Shown here one piece after another: positions 50,874 through 60,248 of a DNA stretch of 64,000 bases (position 1 is its first letter; every line of letters starts with the position of its first letter). Source of the stretch: Crossaster papposus. Taxonomy: Eukaryota; Echinodermata; Asteroidea; Velatida; Solasteridae. A program made the translations under genes and the position numbers. The notes below the pieces were generated by a model. The model had not been told where the DNA came from, ran no database searches, and saw nothing but the letters and a program-made list of their open reading frames with translations. The DNA lies in NCBI GenBank assembly GCA_037893245.1, contig JBAIAA010000783.1:558001-622000 (forward strand). The letters are read 5' to 3'.

Positions 50874-50940
50874 GGGCGCAAATATGCGCCTATAGCAGTG
50901 TGGGAATACAAGGTGCGGGCGCAAATATGCGCCTATAGCA
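50874..50940. repeat. Two direct copies of a 24-bp hairpin sequence
   Basis: GGGCGCAAATATGCGCC followed by TATAGCA occurs at 50874-50897 and 50917-50940, identical. Each holds the inverted repeat GCGCA-AATA-TGCGC. Confidence 0.85.
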
Positions 50941-50954
50941 TGCAAAAGGTTTAA

Positions 50955-50981
50955 TAGCAGAGCGAGGTTTTTGTCATCGGG
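50955..50981 (-). pseudogene. Detached tRNA 3'-half relic
   Basis: On the minus strand this reads as an acceptor 3' strand and T-arm very close to alpha (TAGCAGAGCGAGGTTT in plus sense, then diverged TTGTCATCGG). Homology stops before the anticodon. It lies about 310 bp outside the array. Confidence 0.65.
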
Positions 50982-51604
50982 TTCCACTCACTAAATACGG
51001 GGCTCATTGTAACCAACGCAAAAATAGAAAGAAAGAGCGCCGCCTGGTAACGCTCAGGAGTAGGGTGGCAATATTTTTTGACTGGAAATTGAAGATTAAG
51101 ACTCCTAGAATAATTTTCTTTTCAAATTTAGGGGGGTTGACCGAATGAATTTTTTTTATACTCCCCTTTCCACAAACCACCCCTAAAATGGTGGCCCAGC
51201 CTTGGGCCCAGGTCTAAATGTAGCCCCCCGCCTCTATGCAAAATAGACCCACTTATTGGTCTTTTTTGTGAACGCGATCTCCCGAGTTGGAAGCCACAGG
51301 TCACCAATTCTTGATTTCCACAGATATTTCTACAATCAGTCCAGTTTATAGGCTCCAGGGACCTCTTAATCAAAATTTCCGGAGAGATCACAAAATATTA
51401 ATGAGCTCGCGCGCAGTGAAATTCAGAGATTTAGTGGCATGCACCCGTATATGCCGTGATTACGCAACTAGACCTCCTTGGGGGCGCTGTCGTGAAGTGC
51501 GACGTGCGTGTGACATCATATGCATTAACTAGCCGTAGGCCAGAGCCGTAGATAGAGAGAGTTGCGACAACTACGGATTAGAAGCCATTTTGTTTCCATT
51601 AGCC
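50982..51604. other. Unassigned sequence
   Basis: Holds overlapping short open frames on both strands (for example 51128-51391 minus and 51287-51532 plus), with no motif I recognise. Nothing else supported. Confidence 0.4.
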
Positions 51605-52297
51605 TCTGCCATGAAATGACGAAAATCAACCGAAGAGGGCGTTTTGCGGAAATTTGTCAATATGGCTTCCGAGCTCTCGCGTAAAACTAACGTAATTAGC
51701 TATACCACAGAGGAAAGACAACAGATAGTTAGTGAATTGCGGGGAAATACTTAATACAAAATGGCCAATCATAAAACTAGATTTTCTTTCCTGCACTTGA
51801 AAAGGCCCGCCGTGTATTTATGCTCCTTAGAAAACCGGTTAGGCCCAACATTTTAACAATTTTTTTTTTCAGTGGCACTGAACTGAAGCTTTATTTGAAA
51901 GCCATATATTTGAATGCCATACAGTACACAAATTCTGGGGCCAATTCATACAACTTGATACAAGCAATATTCTTTTTGCATTTTAATATTTTTTTTTTAC
52001 ATCAAATATAAATTTGAGGCTTTACACACAAGCACTTGGTTCACATAATTACTATTTGGACGTTAAACCTCAACATTCCTGATTCTGCAATGTTAATTTA
52101 AAAATCAACCAGTTTTAAATACTGTCGCATTAAATGTAGACGCCTGTGAAATCTAGTAATATTTTACCCTTTTATTGACTGAAACCTTACATGGGTCATA
52201 AATGAAATTTACTATTAAAAGAAGTTCGTAAATATTAAACTTGGATTTTCCAAGAATTATTCAATTGCGCCGCGACTTAGGGAACACTCGGTCGATT
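51605..52297 (+). repeat. 0.7-kb duplicated sequence, copy 1
   Basis: Aligns over its full length with 52894-53585, with scattered substitutions and small indels. The left part is GC-rich with a leader and ATG at 51662; the rest is AT-rich with T-runs and no long frame. Either a mobile-element family or a duplicated gene start. Confidence 0.85.
51662..51754 (+). CDS. Possible 30-codon leader ORF or first exon, copy 1
   Basis: Starts MASELSRKTNVISYTTEERQ and stops after 30 codons. The copy at 52951 keeps the frame with M16 and L22 in place of T16 and I22. Conservation is no better than in the rest of the repeat, so coding is unproven; it could be the remnant of a 5' exon. Confidence 0.2.
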   Translation: MASELSRKTNVISYTTEERQQIVSELRGNT

Positions 52298-52637
52298 AGA
52301 TTTGACGAATTTTTTTTTGAGATAGGCCTAAACATTTCAGCGATTGCGTGCAAAAGCATAGCGGGGTACCAGCGAATTTAAAGAGATCGTTGTGTTCTAA
52401 AGTTACTAAGTAACATTTTGTTTACGTTTTGGTGTTTTCAGGTGTTTTGTGTGGCCAAACTTTTGTTCGAACAAATATTTTTTTTTTTTTTCGATTTCAC
52501 AAGAAAATGTAAAAAATGCGGATTCGGTTACCACGTCCGCCATAGCCTTGTGTGCATTTGTCTGTCGTGTTTATCTCGAGAAAAATTCTTAATCTTGTTG
52601 TGCACATGCGCAGTTGGAATGTCGAAGTGGCTTATAA
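52298..52637. other. Spacer between repeat copies
   Basis: Unique AT-rich sequence with long T-runs (52309-52317, 52479-52490). No gene recognised. Confidence 0.4.
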
Positions 52638-52890
52638 TATAGCGCAGCACACTTTCACAAACTGACCATTTTTTCAGTCGCTGTTTCTTTCTCTTTCGTA
52701 ATTTTACGGTTTTGGATGACATTTAGCCTTATGCCTACGGTTTATTCTTTCGAAATAACCACAGTCTTTAGAGCTCCGTCGTAAGCCATAAAGTTCTGAA
52801 ATCGACGACACACGTGTTGCTGTTGGTAAGCGCCGCCATTTTGACAATTTTCCGCGCGTTGACCTTTTAGAAAGGTCATGACAGAGGCTA
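52638..52890 (-). repeat. 253-bp duplicated sequence, copy 1
   Basis: Nearly identical to 58466-58718 in the same orientation, the first 91 bp without a visible difference. On the minus strand its leader (TAGCCTCTGTCATGA, then GCGGAAAATTGTCAAAATGG) resembles that of the 0.7-kb repeat, so the two families look like diverged relatives placed head to head here. Confidence 0.85.
52768..52839 (-). CDS. Possible 23-residue leader ORF, copy 1
   Basis: Begins MAALTNSNTCVVDFRTLWLT after a leader matching that of the plus-strand ORF at 52951. The copy at 58596-58667 differs by S7T and F14V. Possible first-exon remnant; no function assigned. Confidence 0.15.
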   Translation of the reverse strand: MAALTNSNTCVVDFRTLWLTTEL

Positions 52891-52893
52891 GCA

Positions 52894-53585
52894 TCTGTCA
52901 TGAAATGACAAAAATCAACCGAAGAGGGCGTTTTGCGGAAATTTGTCAATATGGCTTCCGAGCTCTCGCGTAAGACTAACGTAATTAGCTATACCATGGA
53001 GGAAAGACAACAGTTAGTTAGTGAATTGCGGGGAAATACTTAATAAAAAATGGCCAATCATAAAACTAGATTTTCTTTCCTGCACTTGAAAAGACCCGCC
53101 GTGTATTTATGCTCCTTATAAACCGGTTAGGCCCAACATTTAAACAAAACAAAAAATTCAGTGGCACTGAACTAAAGCTTTATTTAAAAGCCATATACAT
53201 GTATTTGAATGCCATACAGTAAACAAATTCTGGGGCCAATTCATACAACTTGATACAAGCAATATTCTTTTTGCATTTGTAATTATTTTTTGACATCAAA
53301 TATAAATTTGGGGCTTTAGACACAAGCACTTGGTTCACTATATGGACGTTAAACCTCAACATTCCTGATTCTGCAATGTTAATTTAAAAACCAGTTTTAA
53401 ATACTGTCACATTAAATTTACAGACGCCTGTGAAATCTAGTAATTTTTTACCCTTTTATTGACTGAAACCTGACATGGGTCATAAAAGACATTTACTATT
53501 AAAAGAAGTTCGTAAATATTAAACTTGGATTTTCCAAGAATTATTCAATTGCGCCACGACCAATTTAGGGAACACTCGGTCGATT
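52894..53585 (+). repeat. 0.7-kb duplicated sequence, copy 2
   Basis: Second copy of 51605-52297. It abuts the 253-bp repeat through a perfect 9-bp inverted repeat (CATGACAGA / TCTGTCATG) at about 52877-52902. Confidence 0.85.
52951..53043 (+). CDS. Possible 30-codon leader ORF or first exon, copy 2
   Basis: MASELSRKTNVISYTMEERQ followed by ten more residues. See the entry at 51662. Confidence 0.2.
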   Translation: MASELSRKTNVISYTMEERQQLVSELRGNT

Positions 53586-53635
53586 GTAATTGTATGCACA
53601 ATTTCTGGACACCACCGTTTTGGTTTTTTTTCCCC

Positions 53636-54310
53636 TTATAAAAATCTACCCTAGTTTTACTTTACAAAAAACTGCAGTTTTATTGTAGTATTACTATAGT
53701 GCTACTATAGCTGATCAAAAGTAAACCTGAAGTAAAACTGTACTTTTACTATAATATTACTGTAGTTCATACCGTAGTAAAAGTACGGTGTTTTCGACAC
53801 GGTAAAACCGCAGTTAAACCGCAGTATTACTGCGTTTAAACTACATAATTACTATATTTTACTTCACATTTACTGTTTTATTACTGCAGTAAAACTATAC
53901 TGTTACTGTAGTTTTAGCATATTTTTACCTCAAAATAACCAATTCTTACTTTATCTTTACTGCATTTTTTTACTGTAGTATTATTATAGTGTGTACTGCA
54001 GTTAAACTATACTGTTACTGTAGTTTTAGCATATTTTTACCTCAAAATAAGTCATCCTTACTTTATCTTTACTGCATTTTTACTGTAGTATTATTATAGT
54101 GTGTACTGAGGTAAAACTATACTGTTACTGTAGTTTTAGCATCTTTTTACCTCAAAATAACCCATTCTTACCACATCTTTACTCCAGTGCTATTGTAGTA
54201 TTATTGCAGTCTTAACTGCAGTAAAACTACTATGTTACTGTAGTTTTAGCATATTTTTACCTCAAAATTACCCAGTCTTTACTACATTTTTATTACAGTA
54301 TTACTGCAGT
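53636..54310. repeat. AT-rich ACTGTAGT repeat block with about 110-bp tandem core
   Basis: Dense in short palindrome-like words (CTGCAGT, ACTATAGT, TTACTGTAG). From about 53880 a unit holding TGTTACTGTAGTTTTAGC recurs at 53901, 54013, 54123 and 54233, giving a period of 110-112 bp over four copies. Confidence 0.8.
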
Positions 54311-55264
54311 ATTTGTACTATAATACAGCATAAAGGCCTAGTAGTGTATAGCAGTACTGCATGTTACATTTCAATGCAGCAACACTTCTGTTTAACTGTA
54401 CAGAAAAAGGCAAATAAAATATGCAGTACACTATTTTTAGCTAAAAGAAAGGACGCGTAATAATGGACACAAGACATCGGGATTCTTGAGCTTTGTTTTG
54501 GTCTTATTATCTCTTCCCCATAGAAAAAACAACCGGGATTCCTGGGATTTGTTGGCGGGATTATCCGGGATCCCAGTTGAACCAGGATTTTTTAAGCCGG
54601 GATCCCGGTAAATTTGTTATACCGGTTGGATTCAACCGGGATCCTGGTTGGAATAAGACAAACTATTATGATTACAGTATTACAATTGTTAAAACAAAAA
54701 GTATCATTATTAAAAACAATTATAACAGTTTTAAAAAAAAATCAGACAAAGACTGAACGTAGGCCTATATCATATGTTTCCTAGTTTCATATCATGAGTA
54801 AAGTATGTAAGTATACACGCACAAGCAATTTTAAAGTGACGTGTTCTGTGGGTCAAAGTTTATCGATTTGCTGCACCATGCATGGCCACGTTGCGCGCTG
54901 AAGACAACAATTTCCTAAACATTTTTGTGTGCAATTATTTCTTTTAAACTTTAGGCATTCTGTTAATAGGCCTTACTATGGCTAAACGGATGTAGCCTAA
55001 ATATTTTATCAGAAAGGCTGCTTGACTATATCCGCGCATCCATTACAAGTACAAAGCAGTTTTTCAAGCGATCCGGAAGTAGGAAAAGCATGAAAAGCGA
55101 TGTCAGTTCGTCGTGGCCTTAGCCGACATGTATTTTCAAAAATAGAAGTAGAACTTTTTACTAATTAGATTAGAACTTAGAAGCTTTTTTTATATTTTTA
55201 CTCCTTCAAGTACAGTTCATCAATCATGCTACATCATCTTGTCTATAGTATTTTATTTGCCATC
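54311..55264. other. Intervening sequence with GGGATCCCGG words
   Basis: Between 54534 and 54655 the word CCGGGATYCYGG or close forms appears about six times. The rest shows nothing I recognise; open frames here are short. Confidence 0.4.
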
Positions 55265-55273
55265 ACTCAAAAG
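55265..55273 (+). repeat. Left 9-bp target-site duplication of fold-back 1
   Basis: ACTCAAAAG directly abuts the left arm and is repeated exactly at 56236-56244. Confidence 0.85.
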
Positions 55274-56235
55274 TAGTCCGAGTTACTGGACTCTAGTTAT
55301 CGCTCTTTTAACATTTGGACATCATCTTGCGCTACTAGAGTCCGAGGTCGGGCAATATAAAACATTCAGAATGTCTTAAATGTGATTAAAAAAGTCGCAC
55401 AAATCCCTAACAAAATACCTTAAAATCACCTAAATATCCTTCCATGTGTGTCCAAGTACGCCGGGGTGGTCTTCGGGGGTACTCACGATCAATTATTTGC
55501 TTGCAAATCAAGGAAATTCGACCCAGTATTCAAGCGACTACTGCACAGTTGCTGTTCACGTCCTGGAGAGAATATGGACAGCGTGCGCGCGCATCATGTC
55601 AGTGACGTAACAGGTCAAAGTGTATCGACCGGCGGTAAACAACAAGCGCGCGGCGCAGCGACTGTTTTATGTCATGGCACAAGCAGTACGGTGGCTGCGT
55701 GCTGATGAGGAGAATAAACATTAGTATTTTGCATTGTCATACTCCTCGCGATTGCAAGCATTGTGCGCTATCCCCGCCCGAGAGCGATTGGTGTCTCCTC
55801 ATCAGCACGCAGCCACCGTATTGCTTGTGCCATGACATAGAACAGTCGCTGCGCCGCGCGCTTGTTGTTTACCGCCGGTCGATACACTTTGACCTGTTAC
55901 GTCACTGACATGATGTGCGCGCGCACGCTGTCCATATTCTCTCCAGGACGTGAACAGCAACTGTGCAGTAGTCGCTCGAATACTGGGTCGAATTTCCTTG
56001 ATTTGCAAGCAAATAATTGATCGTGAGTACCCCCGAAGACCACCCCGGCGTACTTGGACACACATGGAAGGATATTTAGGTGATTTTAAGGTATTTTGTT
56101 AGGGATTTGTGCGACTTTTGTAATCACATTTAAGACATTCTGAATGTTTTATATTGCCCGACCTCGGACTCTAGTAGCGCCAGATGATGTCCAAATGTTA
56201 AAAAAGCGATAACTAGAGTCCAGTAACTCGGACTA
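55274..56235. mobile_element. Fold-back element 1 with about 440-bp inverted arms
   Basis: Left arm 55274-55713 and right arm 55794-56235 are near-perfect inverted copies around an 80-bp loop. The ends read TAGTCCGAGTTACTGGACTC. Flanking 9-bp duplications show insertion by transposition. There is no transposase, so it is non-autonomous. Long terminal inverted repeats with 9-bp duplications are known for Mutator-like (MULE) and Foldback-type elements, and assignment to either is inference. Short frames inside occur in mirrored pairs in the two arms and are not genes. Confidence 0.88.
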
Positions 56236-56244
56236 ACTCAAAAG
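56236..56244 (+). repeat. Right 9-bp target-site duplication of fold-back 1
   Basis: ACTCAAAAG, identical to 55265-55273. Confidence 0.85.
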
Positions 56245-56969
56245 GTAAACAAGTATTAGTAATACACCCATTTCACTTGATTATCGAGGATTGGCCTAGC
56301 TATAGCCGATCCTAAAGCAGCCTGAATATGTTTTGCGATCCCGATATCCAGAACAGCAAAATCGTACGTTACACGTGTGTGTGTCCATTTGGCATCGGCC
56401 CCGGCCCCGGCCCCGGCCCCGGCCAGCACTGTACTGCAGCTGTCGTCGAACTCAAAGTCAAACTTCTCGATGGTGTTTCCCAATCTCGAAAAGATTCTTT
56501 CCAAACCATGAGCAGATGAGTAACAAAAGTAACTTTAAGTACGAAAATTGAGTTACAAAACCTTCTTCTTATTCACCCAGACTGCTCGCTTCTTGCCTGA
56601 TGAAAACCGTTACAATAGACGTAGTGAACTTCGATTTCAAAAAGAGATCAACACATTTTAGTCAGTTACCTAATACAACGCGTATTTACTCAGCGCAAAT
56701 TAGGGCTGGGAACTTGACCAAGAATCGGTGTAAAGTTCCCGGATGCTCGGAACATACCATTTTTGAAAGGGGTGTACGCACGACTTTCTTAAACAGAAAA
56801 TCACAAAATAAAATCGCTTTCAATATTAAAACCCAACTAAGCAGAAAATATTGGATGGATATAATTAAATATGCCAATGAAACATTATTTTTGTTGCCAT
56901 TTTCGCAATCCTTGGGCGGTATTTTTCATTTGACCCCCTGTATTTTTACAATGGTAGACCTACGACCAG
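56245..56969. other. Unassigned sequence with GGCCCC microsatellite
   Basis: A GGCCCC hexanucleotide tract (about 4.5 copies) lies at 56397-56424. A 149-codon frame at 56600-57049 runs into the next repeat and shows no domain I recognise, so I do not call it a gene. Confidence 0.4.
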
Positions 56970-57193
56970 GTCAACTCGGCCCCAATTCAACTCGGCCCCA
57001 GTCAACTCAGCACCGAAGCCGAGACAGCTTGACCGTCGAGACAATTTAACTTTTCCCAGCATTTATATTGGTGGGACCGAGCGAACAGCGCACCGTACGC
57101 TCTACACGCGCTGCATGTACACATCGACTTCGGGTTGTCTGGACGGTCGAGTTGTCTCGACTTTGGGCCAAGTTGATTTTGGGCCGAGTTGAC
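56970..57193. repeat. Imperfect inverted repeat of CAACTCGGCCC words
   Basis: Left arm 56970-57047 (GTCAACTCGGCCCCAATTC onward) pairs with right arm 57134-57193. Both contain CAACTCGG and TCGAGACA-type words. I see no flanking direct repeat. Confidence 0.65.
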
Positions 57194-57660
57194 TGGGACC
57201 GAGTTTCCTCTCGCTCGGAAAACAACCGCCGCACAGAATTTAGCGATCTTTTCCCCCCCTCTCTAACTTCGTTAATATAATGCTTGTAATGGATTGAAAC
57301 TACATGAGAGATAAGATAAAAAAGGGCAGCTAAAGAAATGTGTGATGACACTGAACTAGGCATACATTTACATGATTTCTCAAACGTTAACATTACATGT
57401 ACTGCTATATGCAGCCCAGATTACGGACGCAAATTGCCTTTCCTGATTTTTCTCTCCATATAGCCACTTTTATCTCTGACGATATGGTTTTGAAAGTTTT
57501 TTTAAAGAACATGCAGTCATGAACCCCAAAACATGATTTCCTATTAGCTATCTTCGTAATCGTAGGAAAATTGCTAACGAGGTAGGCGCGGACATCATTA
57601 GGCCTATGCCTTTATAAAGAAAGCATCAAAAGTAAAGAAATAATTGAAAAACATTTCGAC
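57194..57660. other. Unassigned sequence
   Basis: No repeat or gene recognised. Confidence 0.35.
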
Positions 57661-58036
57661 AAAAAACACGACAATATTACCATTGTTTTACTACAATGAT
57701 ACTGTAGTATTACTGCAGTTTTCATTGCAGTAAAGTTATAGTATTAACAAACATATTACCATTGTTTTACTACAATGATACTGCAGTATTACTGCAGTTT
57801 TCATTGCAGTAAAGTTAAAGTGAATCTACAGTAAACTATGAATATAAATACTATAGTATTACTTCCAAAATACTACAGATTCACTATAGTTTGACTTGTG
57901 GTTTAATTGTAGTAAAACTATAGTAACTTTACTTTAGGAGAAACTTTACTTTTACTTTAATTACTACAGTAAAACTTTATGTACTGCAGTAAAACTATAG
58001 TTTTACAGTAGTAAAACTATGGTGGATTTTAAGGGT
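57661..58036. repeat. Second AT-rich ACTGCAGT repeat block
   Basis: Contains two direct copies, 73-75 bp apart, of ATATTACCATTGTTTTACTA plus following sequence, then many ACTATAGT and CTGCAGT words. Its right end (GTAAAACTATGGTGGATTT then TAAGGGT) resembles the reverse complement of the left end of the block at 53.63 kb. Confidence 0.75.
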
Positions 58037-58217
58037 CGGACTAAGCTTACACCTAAATTGTTAACAGAGGGTAAATAGCAAGCATTAATAACATTAACAT
58101 GGTAAAGGTACAATGAATTTGCAGTTTGTCAACAAAGAAGTTTGGCAACATTGCATGAGGAAAGTCGGCCCAACATTAACTGTTTATAAACAATGTAAAC
58201 GTCGAAGTACAGCTATA

Positions 58218-58226
58218 GCTACGCAC
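58218..58226 (+). repeat. Left 9-bp target-site duplication of fold-back 2
   Basis: GCTACGCAC, repeated exactly at 58452-58460. Confidence 0.82.
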
Positions 58227-58451
58227 GGGGGTCAGACAAGTCGACCGTTGAGACAACTCGACTCGGGACAAGTCGACCATTGAGACAACTCGCCCGTTGA
58301 GACAACTCGACCGAGTTGTCTCAACGGTCGACTTGTCTCGAGTCGAGTTGTCTCACAAAGGTCGAGTTGTCTCAACGGGCAAGTTGTCTCAACGGTCGAC
58401 TTGTCCCGAGTCGAGTTGTCTCAACGCCAACGGTCGACTTGTCTGACATCC
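58227..58451. mobile_element. Fold-back element 2, 225 bp
   Basis: An almost self-complementary element built from GTCGACTTGTCTCGAG- and GAGTTGTCTCAACGG-type words. The ends are GGGGGTCAGACAAGTCGACC and the complement of GGATGTCAGACAAGTCGACC. It has no coding capacity. Perfect 9-bp flanking repeats mark insertion. It shares the ACTCG core with the minisatellites further right. Confidence 0.82.
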
Positions 58452-58460
58452 GCTACGCAC
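58452..58460 (+). repeat. Right 9-bp target-site duplication of fold-back 2
   Basis: GCTACGCAC, six bases before the second copy of the 253-bp repeat. Confidence 0.82.
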
Positions 58461-58465
58461 GTACG

Positions 58466-58718
58466 TATAGCGCAGCACACTTTCACAAACTGACCATTTT
58501 TTCAGTCGCTGTTTCTTTCTCTTTCGTAATTTTACGGTTTTGGATGACATTTAGCCTGATGCCTACGGTTTATTCTTCCGAAATAACCACAGCCTTTAGA
58601 GCTCCGTCGTAAGCCATAAAGTTCTGACATCGACGACACACGTGTTGGTGTTGGTAAGCGCCGCCATTTTGACAATTTTCCGCGCGTTGACCTTTTAGAA
58701 AGGTCATGACAGAGGCTA
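58466..58718 (-). repeat. 253-bp duplicated sequence, copy 2
   Basis: Same length and orientation as 52638-52890, with a few substitutions only. It contains the 23-codon ORF at 58596-58667 on the minus strand. Confidence 0.85.
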
Positions 58719-59843
58719 ATGATCAGTGACACAAACCTATACTAGAGCCTATTAACAAATACAACGGTTTCAGGCTACAAAAGTAACTTAGAAAGTTTAA
58801 CGGTAGTAATTGTAAAAGTCATTTTCGAAAGGATCGAAGAACTATATTTACCCAAGGAGCTGAAGCACCGATTTTGAGTTTTGTAATCTTTTGTTTTCTT
58901 CAATGCCAATTAAGAATGAAGTATATTATTAGGTATTGAAATGCCAGGCCAAACAGAACATAATATATTTTGTCACAACAAACAAAAGTAGTCAAAAGTA
59001 CGACCCAGCTTGGATATTTCAATTTCTTAGATATTTAATTTTCAGAAATTATCTTTAAACAAAGAGGCAAAATGTTAATTTCAAGTGTTCTTTTAAGTTT
59101 AAGTGTCAATCAGTCTGGATTGATTTTTTAAGTAGGTTAACACATAAAAGTAAACCAATGAAATAGAGTTGACATTAATTTGTTCTAGTAAAACAAAACT
59201 TGAATTTTAAATTTTTGGCTACATTTCTTTTGCCAAAATTACTTTATTCAAGACAAATCATTTTCTTTCTTCAGAGTGTACATGTTGCTCAGTACGTGAC
59301 ACATTCAATTGTAATACAGCTGTTTGGAATGAACACACGTTTTTTACAAATCAAAGCTCATTATTATACAGCCACTCAAGTCAAAGCAGTTCTTTTTGAT
59401 CTGGCTAGGCCAACAATATTTGTTTATTGTTCAACTTATTGGGGAAAGGTGTTCCTGACAAATCCTGATTCATGATAGCAGCAATTGATTTGAACCAGTA
59501 ACATCAGTGTACTTTAAGTACCAGCAGCGTAACTTGCGTTGAATTTGTTGAACCTGGAAATTCTAAATTTGAAAGGGGGGGGGGATAGTTACACCACTGT
59601 ACAAGCGGACCTGCTGCATGAAGGCAGTGTCAGCCCAAACTGCTTTGCATGAGTAACCAACAAGTTAATAAAACTAACACAACAAAAGTAAAGGTACATG
59701 TGAAACAATGCTTCTATTGCATGTATCAATTATAATAATTTACTTTCCTTTTTACAAATGTCATGGCACAAACTGCAATATATGAGGAGGAAAAAGTTTT
59801 CTTATTAAACAGTGTTCTCCAACTTTCCAAATTCAAGTGCCCT
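58719..59843. other. Unassigned AT-rich sequence
   Basis: A run of ten G lies at about 59575-59584. A 91-codon frame at 59200-59475 has no recognisable domain. No gene supported. Confidence 0.35.
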
Positions 59844-59852
59844 TTGTGGAAA
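59844..59852 (+). repeat. Left 9-bp target-site duplication of fold-back 3
   Basis: TTGTGGAAA, repeated at 60249-60257. Confidence 0.7.
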
Positions 59853-60248
59853 GGCTGTGGCTATTTTTACATGACCGTAAACCTACGCACTTTTGCTATT
59901 TTTACGCGAGTTCTGGTTGCGCATGCGCAGTCCCTAATTAATTGTATACATTCATAGTTTTTTGTATACACGACTTTTATACCTTTTTCTATAAGACCCT
60001 ATCTAGATGAGATTATTAACCAATAATTTTGGTTAATAGAAACAGGTATAAAAGTCGTGTATACGGAAAAAACTAGGGACTGTATACAATTAACTAGGGA
60101 CTGCATTCATTTATTTTGGTGAATTATGGCTGTCAACCGTCGTTGGTCTTCATGTTCCGCGCGTATTGAGTTTCCCTTGTCTGTGTCGGGGACCAGGTAT
60201 ATCACGTAAAAATAGTAGGGTTACGGTCACGTAAAAATAGCCACTTTG
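59853..60248. mobile_element. Fold-back element 3, about 396 bp
   Basis: Outer arms share GTGGCTATTTTTAC and TGACCGTAA inverted at the two ends. Inner arms share GTATACACGACTTTTATACC and AGTCCCTA words around a short AT-rich loop (AACCAATAATTTTGGTT). Arms are interrupted and less perfect than in the other two fold-backs, so it looks older. The last 4 terminal bases do not match. No coding capacity. Confidence 0.72.

Noticed and set aside
51128..51532. Opposed 80-90 codon frames
   Set aside because: They overlap antisense and show no motif; neither could be preferred.
53636..54310. Telomeric or subtelomeric repeat
   Set aside because: The words are not a telomere motif and the period is about 110 bp.
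55448..56065. Pairs of 79-87 codon frames in both arms of fold-back 1
   Set aside because: They are mirror images of each other due to the inverted repeat; no domain recognised.
56600..57049. 149-codon open frame
   Set aside because: No recognisable domain, it runs into the inverted repeat at 56970, and nothing suggests splicing or conserved structure.
59200..59475. 91-codon open frame
   Set aside because: AT-rich chance frame with no recognised motif.
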